Source: Fusarium oxysporum f. sp. lycopersici 4287 (taxonomy: Eukaryota > Ascomycota > Sordariomycetes > Hypocreales > Nectriaceae). Taken from it: a DNA stretch of 64,000 nt. The stretch is taken from NCBI RefSeq assembly GCF_000149955.1, contig NC_030991.1:2354340-2418339 (forward strand), given 5' to 3'. The position numbers and the translations under genes are program-made. How positions within the stretch are numbered: position 1 is the first letter of the stretch; each line of letters opens with the position of its first letter. Shown here in pieces: positions 1 through 11,873 of this stretch. The notes below the pieces were generated by a model. The model was not told the origin of the DNA. It worked only from the letters and a program-made list of their open reading frames with translations, and made no database searches.

Positions 1-613
1 GGTGCTCATAAACCCAAGCCAAAACTCAGTGATTTGTGGCTACACTTCGGATTTACCGAGGTAAATGATGCTATTGAACACCGTGCGATGAGCTGATACG
101 AGGCGAGTGATTGCTATTGGGAGGAGCGAAGCACAATCTGATGTTATAATTATTCCGTCTTACCGCATTAAGAAAGTTCATAATCATTCACAAAAACACG
201 AATCATATTCTCTCCCAGCATACTATCGATGATTTGCATGCGATGATGAGGAATAATAATGGATAATTAGGCTTTTATATTCATTATGACGTGGTTGTGA
301 TTCACCTGATCATATGATCGTGGCTGATGCATGATGCACTTGGAGCGGATATAAGCTTTCAAAACAACAGTATCACCTTTCTCGTGGTAGTTAGAGTCAT
401 ATTAAGCTTCCTGTGATGATGAGCATCACACCCCCAATTTTATATCTCTCTATTAACGCGATCGGTTCATTTTTGATCGAGCTTTATTTCCATGTCATCA
501 TCGATCCAGGGGAAAGGAATGCTGTGGCCTGCATCTCTATTCCGTTCAGATCTCTCAGCCTTCTCCGGTCTCTCGGTATATCCATATCTTTAACCTCCCA
601 CGTTCCAGAGAAA
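1..613. other. Upstream intergenic region
   Basis: AT-rich sequence without a convincing coding exon. The in-frame codons directly upstream of the Rcf2-like gene (from 413) are open, but they do not resemble the family, so I treat the stretch as promoter and 5' leader. Nothing else is recognisable. Confidence 0.5.
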
Positions 614-1195
614 ATGCATACCAAAGTGATTGCACAGGACGAAGAGGACCAGTATTACCGCTCCATTTTGCGGGAAGGGATCAAAACCGGCGTTTCTGGC
701 CTCGCATTCGGCATTGCATTGGCAACAGGTCTACATCGTTTCTATTCCCCGTTCAGACAATTACCCCTCTACGTCAAGAGCACCACTTGCATCTACCCCG
801 GAATGCTCACTATCAGCATTGGCGCAAACCGAGCATCTCATGCCTTTCAATCATACCTGCACCCTGAACTGAGGAGATACGAAGACGAGGCCGAACAGCA
901 GGTCAAAAGAATTTATGCTGAAGAGTCTCCGGGACAGCGAGCAAAAGATTGGCTGTATGATCATCGATTTCAAGTTCTTGGAGGAACATGGGCTATCACG
1001 ATGGCGGTCGCTCTCACGAATATGAGACGGGACCATTCAACCAGGGGCGCCAGGAAACTTGTCCAGGCTCGAGTTGTTGCACAGGCGTCGACGCTGGCTG
1101 CTCTTTTACTAACAGCGGTCCTCGAAGCTAAAGATAGGAAAGAAGGCAGAGGGAAATACCAGAAGGTGATCGTAGTCAACCGTCGCAAAGAGTAA
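614..1195 (+). CDS. Rcf2-like HIG1-domain protein (respiratory supercomplex factor)
   Basis: A 193-residue protein resembling yeast Rcf2, an inner mitochondrial membrane protein that associates with cytochrome bc1-cytochrome oxidase supercomplexes. The N-terminus starts with a short polar segment (QDEEDQYYRSILREG) followed by two hydrophobic segments at about 25-42 and 58-75. The C-terminal HIG1 hairpin lies at about 120-172 and contains a good match to the family motif: R147, Q151, R153 and Q157 in the spacing R-x3-Q-x-R-x3-Q. The start was chosen at an internal ATG because homologues begin just before the QDE segment; 67 upstream in-frame codons look non-conserved. The rest of the protein is intact. 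Family assignment rests on recalled similarity to yeast Rcf2; supercomplex function is inferred. Confidence 0.8.
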   Translation: MHTKVIAQDEEDQYYRSILREGIKTGVSGLAFGIALATGLHRFYSPFRQLPLYVKSTTCIYPGMLTISIGANRASHAFQSYLHPELRRYEDEAEQQVKRIYAEESPGQRAKDWLYDHRFQVLGGTWAITMAVALTNMRRDHSTRGARKLVQARVVAQASTLAALLLTAVLEAKDRKEGRGKYQKVIVVNRRKE

Positions 1196-3324
1196 CACAG
1201 TCAGGTCTCGAAGACATATCGAGTCGCCCCTCGCGCGCTGGAACAAACCCATGGAACTGGGAGGCTAGTCTTGACTGCCAGGCATCTGGTTTTATCGCGG
1301 TGGCTGGAAAATGCCAGATACTAAAGAGCCCTTTATATTCACGGCAGACGTGGGCCAGCAACTTGTAGTTATGCATCAACAGTATCAGTCTCAATTCATT
1401 GTGTACAAATGAGGGAAACCATCAGGGCTTGGGTAAGCGAATATTCAACAAGTATATTACATGGTCCTGAAAAAAAAAATGAAAAAAAAAAAAAAAAAAA
1501 CTTCTCTTTTCCCAACTTTCGCATAGTCAACTCCGTCTCGTCAATGATGGCTACCGCAATGATGGCATACGCGGCGTGGCCAATTCGCCCCACAACCCCA
1601 TCCACATCCCGGTGCAGGATACGGGGCCCTACAAGCTGGCCAACCATGGTATCCCTGCCCGCAGCCAGGGCAGTGACTCACAAGCCAGGGGCACCCAAGG
1701 GGCGGTAGCCCTATGCCGATGGGAGCAGCCGATGAGGGAGCGCCGACCCTTGCAGTCGGAACGTTGTCTCCCGGAGCCGAAAGAGGGTTCTGCCACCACC
1801 AGCACGGGGCAGGCGACCACCGTTGCCACGGATCGAGACGGACTTCATTCTGTGCCGTGTCACCCGGGAGTTCTTTCTGCTGGGAAGTCGTGTCTTCGCT
1901 TTTCTGAATATTCGGCTCGGTGTTCGGCATTCTTCAGGGTGCAGTTCTCTAGCTGGATATGTGCTTCCGTCTTGCGGCGATTTGAAGTTATGGGCGGGCA
2001 AGGTACGCGAGAGCTTGACGTTTGTCTTTTATATCTGGGCTCGGCATTCTCCACCTGGGGCGGGACGTTGGGCTGGTTTATGTGGATGGCTGTGTGGAAA
2101 AAGACGCCTGACCCCATGTATCGTTCCGTCGCAACAGAGACGAAGCCGCTAAATTAGCTAAAGTCAATAATGATCTGATGCTGCAGTGGAAAGATGGAAG
2201 ACCGCCCTGCGAAACACCTAACTAATCACATTCTAATTGCGTATATCTCGGGTCTTTCCGGATTGTGCAGTGTTATTGGCTGCCTCTACCCCGCACTGAA
2301 GTCTAGCCTCGACCAATCACATAAGTGATTTAATAGCTACACTCGCACTAACATCTTAGACGCCTGTCTCAATCGTGATTGACCAAGTCAGTTGCGAAAA
2401 ATGACTCGCATACGACATTGTAACTAGATTCACAAAGCCTCAAACTAAGAAGTACAGTCACAAAGCTTGGAGACGAACACTGCTTACGTCTTTGCTTAGC
2501 TGCTTGTCACAACATAGCATTCCGGTCAGTACGAACACGAGATACGGTCGAATCAGGTCCATCAACCCATTGCATTGATGAAGGGGAAAAAAGCTTTATG
2601 CACGGCATGTGCTCCACTTCGATGCTAGGTAAGCTGTGGAAACTACAACATCTTCCCACTCATGACTTAAGAAAAATGTAATCGAGTTGTGTAGAGATGG
2701 TGTTAATAGATATGTACTGGCAGCTTGTGCCACATCGTATACGGATAATTTTTCCATTAATTGGTGTGTGTGTTGTTCATGTGTGTATCCGCCCACTCCC
2801 CTCCGTCTACCTCCATCTCTGCATCCAAGTGGGTTCATACAGTGGTGTGAGATAAGTTTGATGATCTTTGAAGGTACCGAAAGAGTCCGGTCTAGCCGTG
2901 TGTATAACGTTCATGACTTGTTAGTTAAGCCACTAGTCACACGAGATCCAACCTTGGTTTCGACGGGCTATTATTATTAAGCTCCTCAAACCCTTCTTTT
3001 CCCCCCCTCTTTTTTTATGTTACGAACCCTGATTCTCTGATGTGTCTCATTGAATGTGTATATATTCGAGGTTGAGTTGCTTCCCCGCTCCAAGTCCCAT
3101 ATACATCTTTATGCTGGGTCCCACTGGTGTATCACTGCTATAGCGATCGCACGCCCCATTATGTAAAATACACAACGTGACATTCTTCCATTTCAGTTCT
3201 CAATATTCTCTTACATATCCACCCATCCGTCCATCCATCCACTCCTGTCCCAGATGATGGGTTCTCTCCCTAGCTTACATACAACCCATCACCCAATCCA
3301 TTCACAGCCCTTCGCCTGGATGAT
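1196..3324. other. Intergenic region with an unassigned GC-rich open stretch
   Basis: Contains an A-rich tract near 1470-1500 and a GC-rich block at about 1540-2160 that is open in several frames on both strands (129 codons on the minus strand, 193 on the plus strand). None of the translations resembles a family I know; they are low-complexity (Pro, Gly, Cys, Trp-rich) and may be an untranslated or decayed region. A short CATC/CATCCATC microsatellite lies near 3220-3243 in the promoter of the next gene. No RNA gene seen. Confidence 0.4.
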
Positions 3325-4460
3325 ATGTCGCCTCAGCCTGTTTCGCATATAATAGGCACAAAAGCTACAATGGGGACAGGTAGCCCGACTTCCCCTCTTG
3401 TCGAGGACCATAAATCAACCCTCTCGCGAAAGAGTATATCATCAAGTACCAAGTCGGTCAAGCCTATGCAGCGCCCCTCCAAGCGAGCCAGCTCAAGCGC
3501 TGCCACAATTCACCGCCACGACCATATCCCACATAAAACTGGCATGGACGGTCGGAATAAGCGTGTGTGGAAGGCTTGTGAACGATGTCGAATGAAGAAG
3601 ACTAAGGCATGTTTTCTGGTACTTACCTTCTCAACCCCCTACCTTTATTAACACGGAGTTAAGTGTGACGGTGAGTTCCCATGCAGGCGATGCAAGGACG
3701 ACAGCCTAGTTTGCACCGCTGGTGTACGAAAGAAGACGAAAAACAAGCAGGTGCCTAGCAGGTACGTATGCAAAAGTTCATAGTGTTCCCCATTTTACTT
3801 ATATGCTACAGTTACGCCGAGGTTCTCGAGAACACACAATACGCTCTCATTACTACCGTCCATGAGCTTTACTCCATGGTCCGAAATAACCAATCCTGGG
3901 ACTTGGGTGAGCCCGAACTCGATGACCGCGGCCAACCCGTGATCCACAACATCGTCCAGAAGCTCGGCTGCATCCGCCTGAACAAAGATGTCGACCTTCC
4001 CGTGCACTCAGTATTCCCTAAGGATGAAGCCCGAACAGCTAAGCTAGTGCGAGAGCACAACGATCGACGAAAGAAATACAAACCTCAAACGGAGATTATC
4101 AAGGACGCGAATTCTTCCGCGTGCAACCGAACCGAGGGAGCGTCATCATCGGAGCTCAATCACTCCGACATTGAGCACGATTACCGAAAGGCCGGCGTTT
4201 GTAACACTGATGCCTTGACCCTCTTACCACAGGGCTTCACAAGCAGCGTCGATTGCGATTTTGCTCCTCAACCACCCGTGATTGGCGCTTCGACTCTATT
4301 CCCCTCGCGAGCCCCCGCGATGAGCAACTTCCCCGCTTGGTCTATCGCCCAGCCCCAGCATAGCGACCTCACCATACAATTCTTACAACGACGAAACGAC
4401 ATGATGACGAACATGGATCTGTTGAATCAGGGTCATGGGAATCAGAATTCGGCACCATGA
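3325..4460 (+). CDS. Zn2Cys6 transcription factor (three exons)
   Basis: Spliced product of 342 residues. The binuclear zinc cluster has the pattern C-x2-C-x6-C-x5-C-x2-C-x6-C with cysteines at residues 85, 88, 95, 101, 104 and 111, preceded by a Ser/Lys-rich basic N-terminus. Intron 1 (3607-3663) lies inside the cluster and begins GC rather than GT (AAG/GCATGT...TTAAG); removing it gives exactly six residues between the second and third cysteine, which is strong support. Intron 2 (3762-3811) is GTACGT...CTACAG. The middle region (about 128-190) contains ELDDRGQPVIHNIVQKLGCI, which I recall as conserved in a family of short fungal C6 regulators. No fungal-specific middle homology domain is present, so it is short for the class. 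Nuclear DNA-binding regulator; targets unknown. Confidence 0.85.
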
Positions 4461-5928
4461 AGCCTCAAGCCCTCTCATGTCCCAATTCAGAAGTGATGCT
4501 AGGCGTGGGTGAGCCCATGATATATTCTGGCTACGGCGACGAATCTATGCGGTCATGAACCCTAACGACTCTCGACTCTGTAGTATTATCCGTTGGCTCA
4601 TGCGGGGCAAGCCCGGGGAGCCAACTAAGCTAGCTTAGTCGGCCCCTAACGTGTGCGACATCCACGGGGCCCGAATTTTGGTGATTTGTGGTATTTTTGA
4701 TCTTCAGGCCCTTGTGAGATGTCTACGCACGTGGATCCAAGACAGAATTAGTAAGTTGAGGCTTCTCGTAATGACGGTTTGACTATTAACTATCTGTGAG
4801 CTAGGGAGGTGACCAGGCTGGTGAATCTATCTACCAATGTAGATGAAATGTAGATGTAGATAGTTGTAAATCTATATCTATCCATCTACCGAATGACATG
4901 CGGGTCATCTAGCGATCTGCCGGGAGGTCCGGTACTTAGACGACGTGTTGATAGATGCCAAGGCCGCTGGTAAGATTAGGGGAGGTAGTTGTACTTTCCG
5001 GTATTAATGGCATCCTCCTGTACAGAAGTATCGGTACTCCCACAATCCCTTCCCCAACCGTCCCCTTACTACCATTCCCCGCCACTTAAAGCATAGCACA
5101 AAAAATCACCGCTCCATACAAATCCTACCATTTTATTTGCACCGTATTTTAGCATAATGAAGCCATTCGCGAAAGAAAAAACTGTATTGTATTACAGGAG
5201 GGACCGGTCCGGCAAGCGGCCCGCCAAAGGAAGCCTGGAGGAACTGTGCTAGCGTGATGAAGCTGGTGAAGAAGGGCTGCTTGTAGGTATTATCAGTAAG
5301 ATGGTGGATTTTGTTGAATAGGTGCTGGGGCCTCACGTGCAAGCAGGGATACTTTAAGATTACAGCCGAAATGGTAAAACCTCTAAGGGGCAGATTTCAA
5401 CAAAACACAACATGAATACACACCAATTCACATCAATGAACCGAATACACGTAATGTCCAACAGATTTAAGGTGTTACGATGACCTGGGTCGAGACCAGG
5501 CGGTCACCCGTGGCAGAACCCTGGGCCCCATTTTTAACGGGAACTGTCAAAGCTGTTGCGCGCGACTTCAGCGGATCGGAGCACCACTCCAACGGATCAC
5601 CAGTGATTCATGGGAATCATCAGCGATTCCTATGGCACCCCCTCCAATCCAGTCGAGAACCATAGATATATATACACTCATTTTCACTCTTCAGTAGTAA
5701 GTCCAGTGTAACGCACTTAGTATATAAGACATTCATTTAGCACTTTCCTAGATAGATAGTGTGACAGCTATCAATGTACAATTTTACTATTACTACATCA
5801 TGACTTATAATGCTTAATATAACGTCATAATCCATTAGATTATACACTCCTAAGTCTGGGACCTACTGTAGATATAGGTTAGACCCGACCATCACAGAAA
5901 GGTTATGTTTTTAGTCAATACCGGCAAT
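4461..5928. other. Intergenic region between the C6 regulator and the Helitron-linked gene
   Basis: No supported gene. At about 4835-4888 there are interleaved GTAGAT and ATCTAT/ATCTAC units that form an imperfect palindrome. Around 5480-5510 a short CCTGG/CCAGG hairpin occurs. A minus-strand open stretch at 5133-5342 has no recognisable homology. One Helitron terminus would be expected hereabouts but I cannot identify it. Confidence 0.4.
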
Positions 5929-7388
5929 CTAGTCATATAACTGTGCCCTCCTTTTTCTTGCTGTGGTTCTCTTGCTTCGTATTGGCTCAGGAGTGCTTTG
6001 TTGCTTCCTCTTACGTGTGGGAGTAGGGGAAGTAGGATCGAGTTGGTCATCCAACATTTGCTTTGTGTCTGAACCATTTTCCGTACAATCGCTATCTGAA
6101 TCGCCAGTTAGCTCAAGGAAGAGGTTTAGAAGGGACAAGCCATACCCGAACTTGGAATTGGAAGCACTGGATTAACGTCAATTGTGGTTGGAGTCAGTGG
6201 TGTATGCTTTCCTCTAGGGCAGGCTGGTGGTTTGGTCGCCTCGCAATCTGACTGCTTTGATGGCAGTGTCGGGGAAGCAGCTTTCCTTTGCGGAGACTGC
6301 TTTTGACCGCGGATTGGAGACGAGAATGGGTTTCTGCTTGCAACGCCCCCAGGGCCAGCTGGTCGTGGTGGCGTAGGCGACTCATTGACAGGATTCGACG
6401 ATGTGGGCATGTATGTATTATGTGTAGACAGGGTACTCTGTCGAACGAATTCCCAATCGTCGGGGAGAATTACTAAGATCCGGACGGTGGAATCGACGAC
6501 TTGAGGGCCTTGGATAAGGTCGCGGTTAAGGACCCCCAAGACGCGACCGCTGCATACAATCCACGACCCTTTAGGAAAGGGGTTCACAGCTTGTCGCATC
6601 CACCCGAGTAGAGAATGCCATGGTTGTTGCTCTACGGGGAAGAGGAGGAGGACGTGGCATACGTGTACGCCTTTGTGAGGAGGGCGGTCGTTTTCTGGCA
6701 CTAAGTAAGAACCTAGCTTTATGAACACCGAAGTCTTGCTCAGTGGCTCTGGCCAGACATCCTCCTTGATATGGAAGGTATCTAGATCGACAGGGCCGGC
6801 AAGGGATATATGTGCTGAAGAGTTTGGCCAGGGGGCACTTTCATCGCTACCATCGAGGAGTCGAGGGACAATACTGTGGGGTTGTAAGCATCGATAACTG
6901 GTATGAATACGACGTGAGAGGACGTACGGAGTCAAGCCGCCATCACGCGGTAGTGCCAGCGCAACCTGCACAGATTCAGTTTCTTCTGTCTCCCATCCAT
7001 CCAAACTTACGCCATGGAAGGTAAGTTTGTTTGGAAAAATTCGGGCGACTATAGTGAACCATTTCCCCTCCCAGTCCTCCTCCAAGGTCGCTGTTCTTGC
7101 TCCGGCGTTAAACATGGAGAGTAGCAAAGGAAGTCCTGAGATCTCGCCATCTTCAGGACTGAGGAGGCACGGATAGAGGTCGAGAATGAATGCAGGCTGA
7201 ATAAAAGGCAGGAAGGTCCCAGCCTTGAAGTTCCCTGCATTCGTATAGCGTGAGCCAGCTGGGAGGATTTCGCACTGGGCTAGGTCGGAATGGTAGGTGA
7301 TGATGAGATCCGCACCGATCGCTCCCTGCCCACGCTTATTTGGCAATGGAGGTATCGGGCAAATGACAGAGGCCGAGGAAGTCGTCAT
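5929..7388 (-). CDS. Helitron-linked accessory protein with OB-fold-like region
   Basis: Two exons: 7388-6146 and 6095-5929, separated by a 50-bp GTATGG...TTCAG intron with a GCTAACT branch point; spliced product 469 residues. Without splicing the first exon would stop after 420 codons. I do not recognise it as a named family. Visible features: a central beta-rich region with a GSWIVCSGRVLGVLNRDLIQ segment followed by RILVILPDDWEF, which looks like an OB-fold strand pattern; a Pro/Ser-rich linker (about 345-410); and a basic C-terminus (RKRKQQ, KRTTARKRR) suggesting a nuclear signal. It lies head-to-head, about 600 bp from the Helitron Rep/helicase gene. RPA-like single-strand-binding genes are known from plant Helitrons, so a replication accessory role is plausible but inferred. 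It could instead be a neighbouring host gene. Confidence 0.6.
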
Positions 7389-7988
7389 ATTAGTGGCAAT
7401 AGAATTATATGCAGTATCATAAGTGAAATAAGTTTAGGAGAGATAAGGGCAAAGGAGATGAGGGTGTTAAGTCCCCCTCTTTGAAAAATGGTGGCTTGCT
7501 ATGTAGATATATACTGATTTTAGTAATGCTCTGACCCTGACGTCAATGTAGCATACTGCTACACTAAGCTAGGTTCTGAAGTATAGCCCGTACGGTATAT
7601 TGCCACAAAGTATCAGTTGACAGACTTAGTAGTGTGTTGCACCTGAAAGCTAGGATATCCTGGGTTGTAAAGAGGGGTTAATGAGGGGGTAATAATCTGA
7701 GGCATCGGCAGAAGTGATAAAGTTTGAGGGAGATCTCGGCAGAAACAACAGATAGCTGTAAATGTGATAACAGTGATTGGAGCTTGTAACCCTACGTAAG
7801 ATGGGTTTGGAAAGGGGATCCATGCTATGGGTCTGTCGCTCTGCTCTTCTAGGCCTCCTCGCATGCTTCTCCTATCCAGAGAAAGAGTCAGTTTTAAGAA
7901 ACCTATAGAGTCACCAACAAAGGGCTTACCAACGTCATATATCGCTATACGGCAATATTTGAATAGGAACCTCGATAAGTACTTCAGC
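7389..7988. promoter_or_regulatory. Divergent intergenic region of the Helitron gene pair
   Basis: About 600 bp separates the two divergent ATGs and presumably holds both promoters. It is AT-rich with scattered repeats of a short purine-rich type. The plus-strand reading frame of the Rep gene is open back to 7827 but there is no ATG before 7989, so this stretch is treated as non-coding. No defined operator or hairpin was identified. Confidence 0.4.
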
Positions 7989-10900
7989 ATGGCTGAATCA
8001 CATGATTATTCTTCTTTCCTACCCACTCCACCACAGACACAACTGCCTAGTCAGCAGCAGCAGACGAGAACAGGACCTCAAAGTGACGAGAGTCGGGCCA
8101 TACGGGAAGCAGCGCGGCAGCGGCTGCAAGAGCAAAGGCGACGCGAGCGGGAGGCGATAAGATATCAGCAGCAGACAGTGAGGTGGGTGCAGGAGGAAGA
8201 GCGCCGCCGCCAACGAGTGGAGAAACGAGCGGAGATAATTCGGCAGCGGGAAGAAGAACGCCGCCGCCAACAAGAGGAGAGGATACGACAGCAGGAACTA
8301 GAAAGAGAACGCCACCCACAAGCTGAAGAGAGAAGACAGTGGCTGGAGAGACACCGTCGGCGTCAAGAGGAGGAGGCTCGACGTCGAGAGGAGCTGGCGT
8401 CGCGCACGAGAAAGCGCCGTCGACGAGCTAGGGAGGCGAGACAGGAGCTGGATTTACCAAACCCGGAGTATGAATCCTTCTTGGGGCACCCGAGGTCTCT
8501 TAAGCGCGCGAAGACTGATAATAACCAAAGACGTCGTCAGCCACGGCAAGATGGACCTTCGGGTACCATACCGGCCCAACAGGCAGCTCCTCCTGACCTG
8601 ATGTCCATGGAGATGATTATGCGGCACAAAGAAGCGCTACGCAGGCTGATGCAACCAGTAGAGCAATCCTTCCAAGAGAAGCAAGCGGCCTCGAATCGCC
8701 GTGACTGGTGCAACCCTGTGCCTGCAAATCGTAAGATCGACACAGTCCAGTCCTTTCTGAAAGCCTTCCACGATGAAGGCAGCATGGAGATAGCAGTATG
8801 CTCGGTTTGCTATCTACAGAAGAAGCCACGGGACCTAGATCATGTCGACTGGGAAAGGGCGTTGCCTGACGAGATTCGTTCAGCGATGACCAACTTACTG
8901 GCGTGTAAGAGATGCTTCCCGGAGGGAGATGGCGAGACTGTAGTGCCGATATGCTTTTCCTGTCGAGCGGCTTTCGACCGAGGCAGAGTCCCGGAGGCAT
9001 GCATGGGGAGCACGATGCTCATCGGCTGCGAGCATCGGTATCCAAAGGAGCTGAAAGACCTTACCCCTCTCGAGGAGAAGCTGATCTCTTTCAATGTGGC
9101 ATATGGGTTCATCACTAAGTTTAACATCCAACGTGGCCAGCTAACCGGCCCGACATATCGGAAGCACGTCGCGGGTCACATCACGGTGTTCCCCAACGAC
9201 GTGGAGTCTTTGGCTGCCACAATCCTGCCGCACCCACTTGTGTCGACACTGGAGCAGGTGCATGTGATTTGGACCGGCTTAGAGCGGCCCACGCCTCGAG
9301 ATGTGAGTAAACTGCTCAGCGTTCGACCTGGTGCCATCCGCACAACGTTACAGTGGCTGCGAGCAAACAACCCTCTTTACGTCGACATTGTGATCAATGA
9401 AGAGGAGATGGAAAGTTGGGATTTTGAAGGCGGCAGCGATGTGCCAACACAGGCCTACCAACGCATGGTGAGGGAAGAAGAGACTGCAGAAGAGCTTATA
9501 CGGACAGCACAGATCGTGCCTCCAACTGATCGAGGGCAGGACACTCCTGGTCAATCGTCATCGGTCGAGGACATTGCGATAGAGCTGGCAGAAAAGTCTA
9601 AGTGTAACCCTGGACAATCTGAGCCTGCGCCGCATGGCGTACAGCAACCCCCTAGCTTGGAGGAGGCGACGGCCGAGGAAACGTCAGAGCGGGCGTTTGA
9701 GCTGCGCTCCTCGGCGATGTTCCCGATCGACGAGCAGGCTGCCTTCGCAGAGCAGGACAAGCTAGATTTCATCAGTATAGCCCTGCAGGCAGAGCGCCAA
9801 TTCGACGATAGGTACGAAGGTGTTGCAGGCGAGGCCCCGTCGATGCAGGTTCATGGCTCCTCAGGTCGTCCGTTCATCCGGGTATCACATGGTCGCGAGT
9901 TCGCGGACGGCTTTTCTCCAGACTATTTCCCAAAAACCTTCCCTACCTGCTTCCCTTATGGCCACGGCGGACCACGAGCGGCGGACCGGAACGAGGTGGG
10001 AGATCCAGCAAATCCCCTGATACGAGATATGACCCTGGAGTCTTGGGCCAAAGTCGTTCTGCAGCGGCACGGCGGGCATTGCGCCCAACACCCTGCCTTC
10101 TCCTTCCTTGTATTCAATATGATGGTCAGGTCTCGGAACCGGTGGATTGCCCAGGGCCGCCTGAAGCGGTCGGCGTTTCGGCGTGTCGAGGGAATACACC
10201 AGAGGCTGACGCCCGAGCGCTTGCGCGAAGCACAAAAGGAGATGTTTGAGATGGGAAAGACCACAGACAGGGACGTTATCGCACTTATGAAGGAACTCTC
10301 GCTCTACGGTAGCCGGCATCCTTTATCAAATGAGAGCCGCCTATCAATGCGGAAGAAGATATGGTCGATGATAGTGGCATTTAGCCTCACAGCCATCTGG
10401 TTTACCCTAAATCCCAATGATATCAACAACCCGGTGAAGCTGAAGCTCGCGGCGCATAGGGGACGGGATGATGAGGCCGCTAGAGCGTTGCTTCGTGCTC
10501 TAAGCACATCGCTGCAGGTGACAACCCTCTCGGTCCACGACCCTCTCAGCTCAACGCTCTTCTTCTTCCGCGAGATCTCTCTTTTTTTCGAGCATTACGT
10601 TCGCGTCGGGCGACCGTCTGTTTATGGGAACGTGAGCCATTATTATGCAACCGTAGAGACCAACGACCGCGGGGCTCTTCACCTACACGGCCTCCTATGG
10701 TTACATGGCAACCTGGCCCTATCGGATCTCGTCCGCCACATGGCCGATCCTGATGAGGGAGAATACCGGTCGAAGGTCAAGAGCTTCGTAGACGATATAT
10801 TTACTGCGACCCTGAACGAGGCCTTGGCGAAGGAGGTGGTAGAGTGCGGCAAGAAGACTACTGTAGTCGAGCCTGAGCTGATACACGACGCGGAGTGGTT

Positions 10901-11873
10901 ATCGAGGGCGTTTAAGCGTGAGGCCAACTTTATTGCATCTCGCTGCCAGGTCCACCACCATACTGCTACGTGTGTCAAGTACTCTATTAAGGAAGTTTTG
11001 AAGGCGGGCCTGGCAAAGTGTAGAACGCAGCTATGCCGTTTCCGGGCTCCTTGGAGACTTGTGCTGGAGACCGGCTTTACAGACGACGGCCTGCTCGAAG
11101 TGAAGAGAGATCATCATATGGTCAATCAGTATAACCAGAGCATGGCCATAGGGCTACGGCACAACCATGATGTATCAATGATTCTTACGCGAAAAAAAGG
11201 GCTGGCACTCATACACTACATCTGCAACTATACTACGAAGCTTAACGCTCCTATGTGGAAGCGGCTCGCCCTTGCCGCAGAGTTATTGGACCTGGCCCGG
11301 CAACAGCAAGGGGGACCAGGCAATCAAGGCACGACGTTGGCATCGACGTCGACGTCGACGATAGGAGATGAAACTAAATCGTTTTTACTACGCATCGCAA
11401 ACCGGATTTTCACGAGCAGAGAGCTCTCACAGCCTGAGGTGCTTGGCTATCTGCTGGGCTTCGGGACCGACTTCACAAATGTTCCTGCTTGGACCTGGGT
11501 GCATATCAATTCCTTGTACTGGGCCTGTGCCAAACAGTGGCCGGGTTTAAAGGAAGCACTGTTGGCACTTGGTCGAGACCCGCAACCAGACAACATCTAT
11601 TTTCAAACAGACGGCTTTAAGTTGCCCTATTTGGAAGCTTACAAACACCGGGGCCCAATTCTCCAAGAACTTTGCTTCTACGACTATATGTCCTTTGTGG
11701 TCTTGAAGAAGGAACGCTACCACTGGAGAGGTACGACACCCATTCCTTTTCCACCAACAGCAACAGTCTGTAAAGGCTGGGTCCAATGCCTTCGAACTCC
11801 AGGTAAAATGGCGGTGCCTGTGTTTGATGGTCGTCTTACGGACGAGTTCGACGAAGGTTCCAGGAACAGCTAA
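7989..11873 (+). CDS. Helitron Rep protein, N-terminal half of split Rep/helicase
   Basis: Residues 1-220 are a Gln/Arg/Glu-rich segment likely to form a long coiled coil. Next comes a cysteine-rich region (about 255-360) with CSVC, CKRC and CFSC pairs, typical of the domain upstream of Helitron-like N domains. The HUH motif is LHLHGLLWL with histidines near residues 898 and 900, and the paired catalytic tyrosines are in HYICNYTTK (about 1077 and 1081). HUH/Y2 enzymes nick and rejoin single-stranded DNA during rolling-circle transposition. The start ATG (MAESHDYSS) is the first in frame. The frame ends at a TAA shortly after DGRLTDEFDE; the helicase half continues in another frame a few bases earlier, so this end is artificial, caused by loss of one base near 11862. 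Confidence 0.85.
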   Translation: MAESHDYSSFLPTPPQTQLPSQQQQTRTGPQSDESRAIREAARQRLQEQRRREREAIRYQQQTVRWVQEEERRRQRVEKRAEIIRQREEERRRQQEERIRQQELERERHPQAEERRQWLERHRRRQEEEARRREELASRTRKRRRRAREARQELDLPNPEYESFLGHPRSLKRAKTDNNQRRRQPRQDGPSGTIPAQQAAPPDLMSMEMIMRHKEALRRLMQPVEQSFQEKQAASNRRDWCNPVPANRKIDTVQSFLKAFHDEGSMEIAVCSVCYLQKKPRDLDHVDWERALPDEIRSAMTNLLACKRCFPEGDGETVVPICFSCRAAFDRGRVPEACMGSTMLIGCEHRYPKELKDLTPLEEKLISFNVAYGFITKFNIQRGQLTGPTYRKHVAGHITVFPNDVESLAATILPHPLVSTLEQVHVIWTGLERPTPRDVSKLLSVRPGAIRTTLQWLRANNPLYVDIVINEEEMESWDFEGGSDVPTQAYQRMVREEETAEELIRTAQIVPPTDRGQDTPGQSSSVEDIAIELAEKSKCNPGQSEPAPHGVQQPPSLEEATAEETSERAFELRSSAMFPIDEQAAFAEQDKLDFISIALQAERQFDDRYEGVAGEAPSMQVHGSSGRPFIRVSHGREFADGFSPDYFPKTFPTCFPYGHGGPRAADRNEVGDPANPLIRDMTLESWAKVVLQRHGGHCAQHPAFSFLVFNMMVRSRNRWIAQGRLKRSAFRRVEGIHQRLTPERLREAQKEMFEMGKTTDRDVIALMKELSLYGSRHPLSNESRLSMRKKIWSMIVAFSLTAIWFTLNPNDINNPVKLKLAAHRGRDDEAARALLRALSTSLQVTTLSVHDPLSSTLFFFREISLFFEHYVRVGRPSVYGNVSHYYATVETNDRGALHLHGLLWLHGNLALSDLVRHMADPDEGEYRSKVKSFVDDIFTATLNEALAKEVVECGKKTTVVEPELIHDAEWLSRAFKREANFIASRCQVHHHTATCVKYSIKEVLKAGLAKCRTQLCRFRAPWRLVLETGFTDDGLLEVKRDHHMVNQYNQSMAIGLRHNHDVSMILTRKKGLALIHYICNYTTKLNAPMWKRLALAAELLDLARQQQGGPGNQGTTLASTSTSTIGDETKSFLLRIANRIFTSRELSQPEVLGYLLGFGTDFTNVPAWTWVHINSLYWACAKQWPGLKEALLALGRDPQPDNIYFQTDGFKLPYLEAYKHRGPILQELCFYDYMSFVVLKKERYHWRGTTPIPFPPTATVCKGWVQCLRTPGKMAVPVFDGRLTDEFDEGSRNS

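Noticed and set aside
1541..2157. Overlapping GC-rich frames of 129 and 193 codons on opposite strands
   Set aside because: No recognisable motifs, low-complexity composition and mutually overlapping frames; openness is explained by base composition.
3220..3243. CATC-type tandem repeat considered as a regulatory array
   Set aside because: Short simple repeat in a CT-rich promoter; microsatellite is sufficient explanation.
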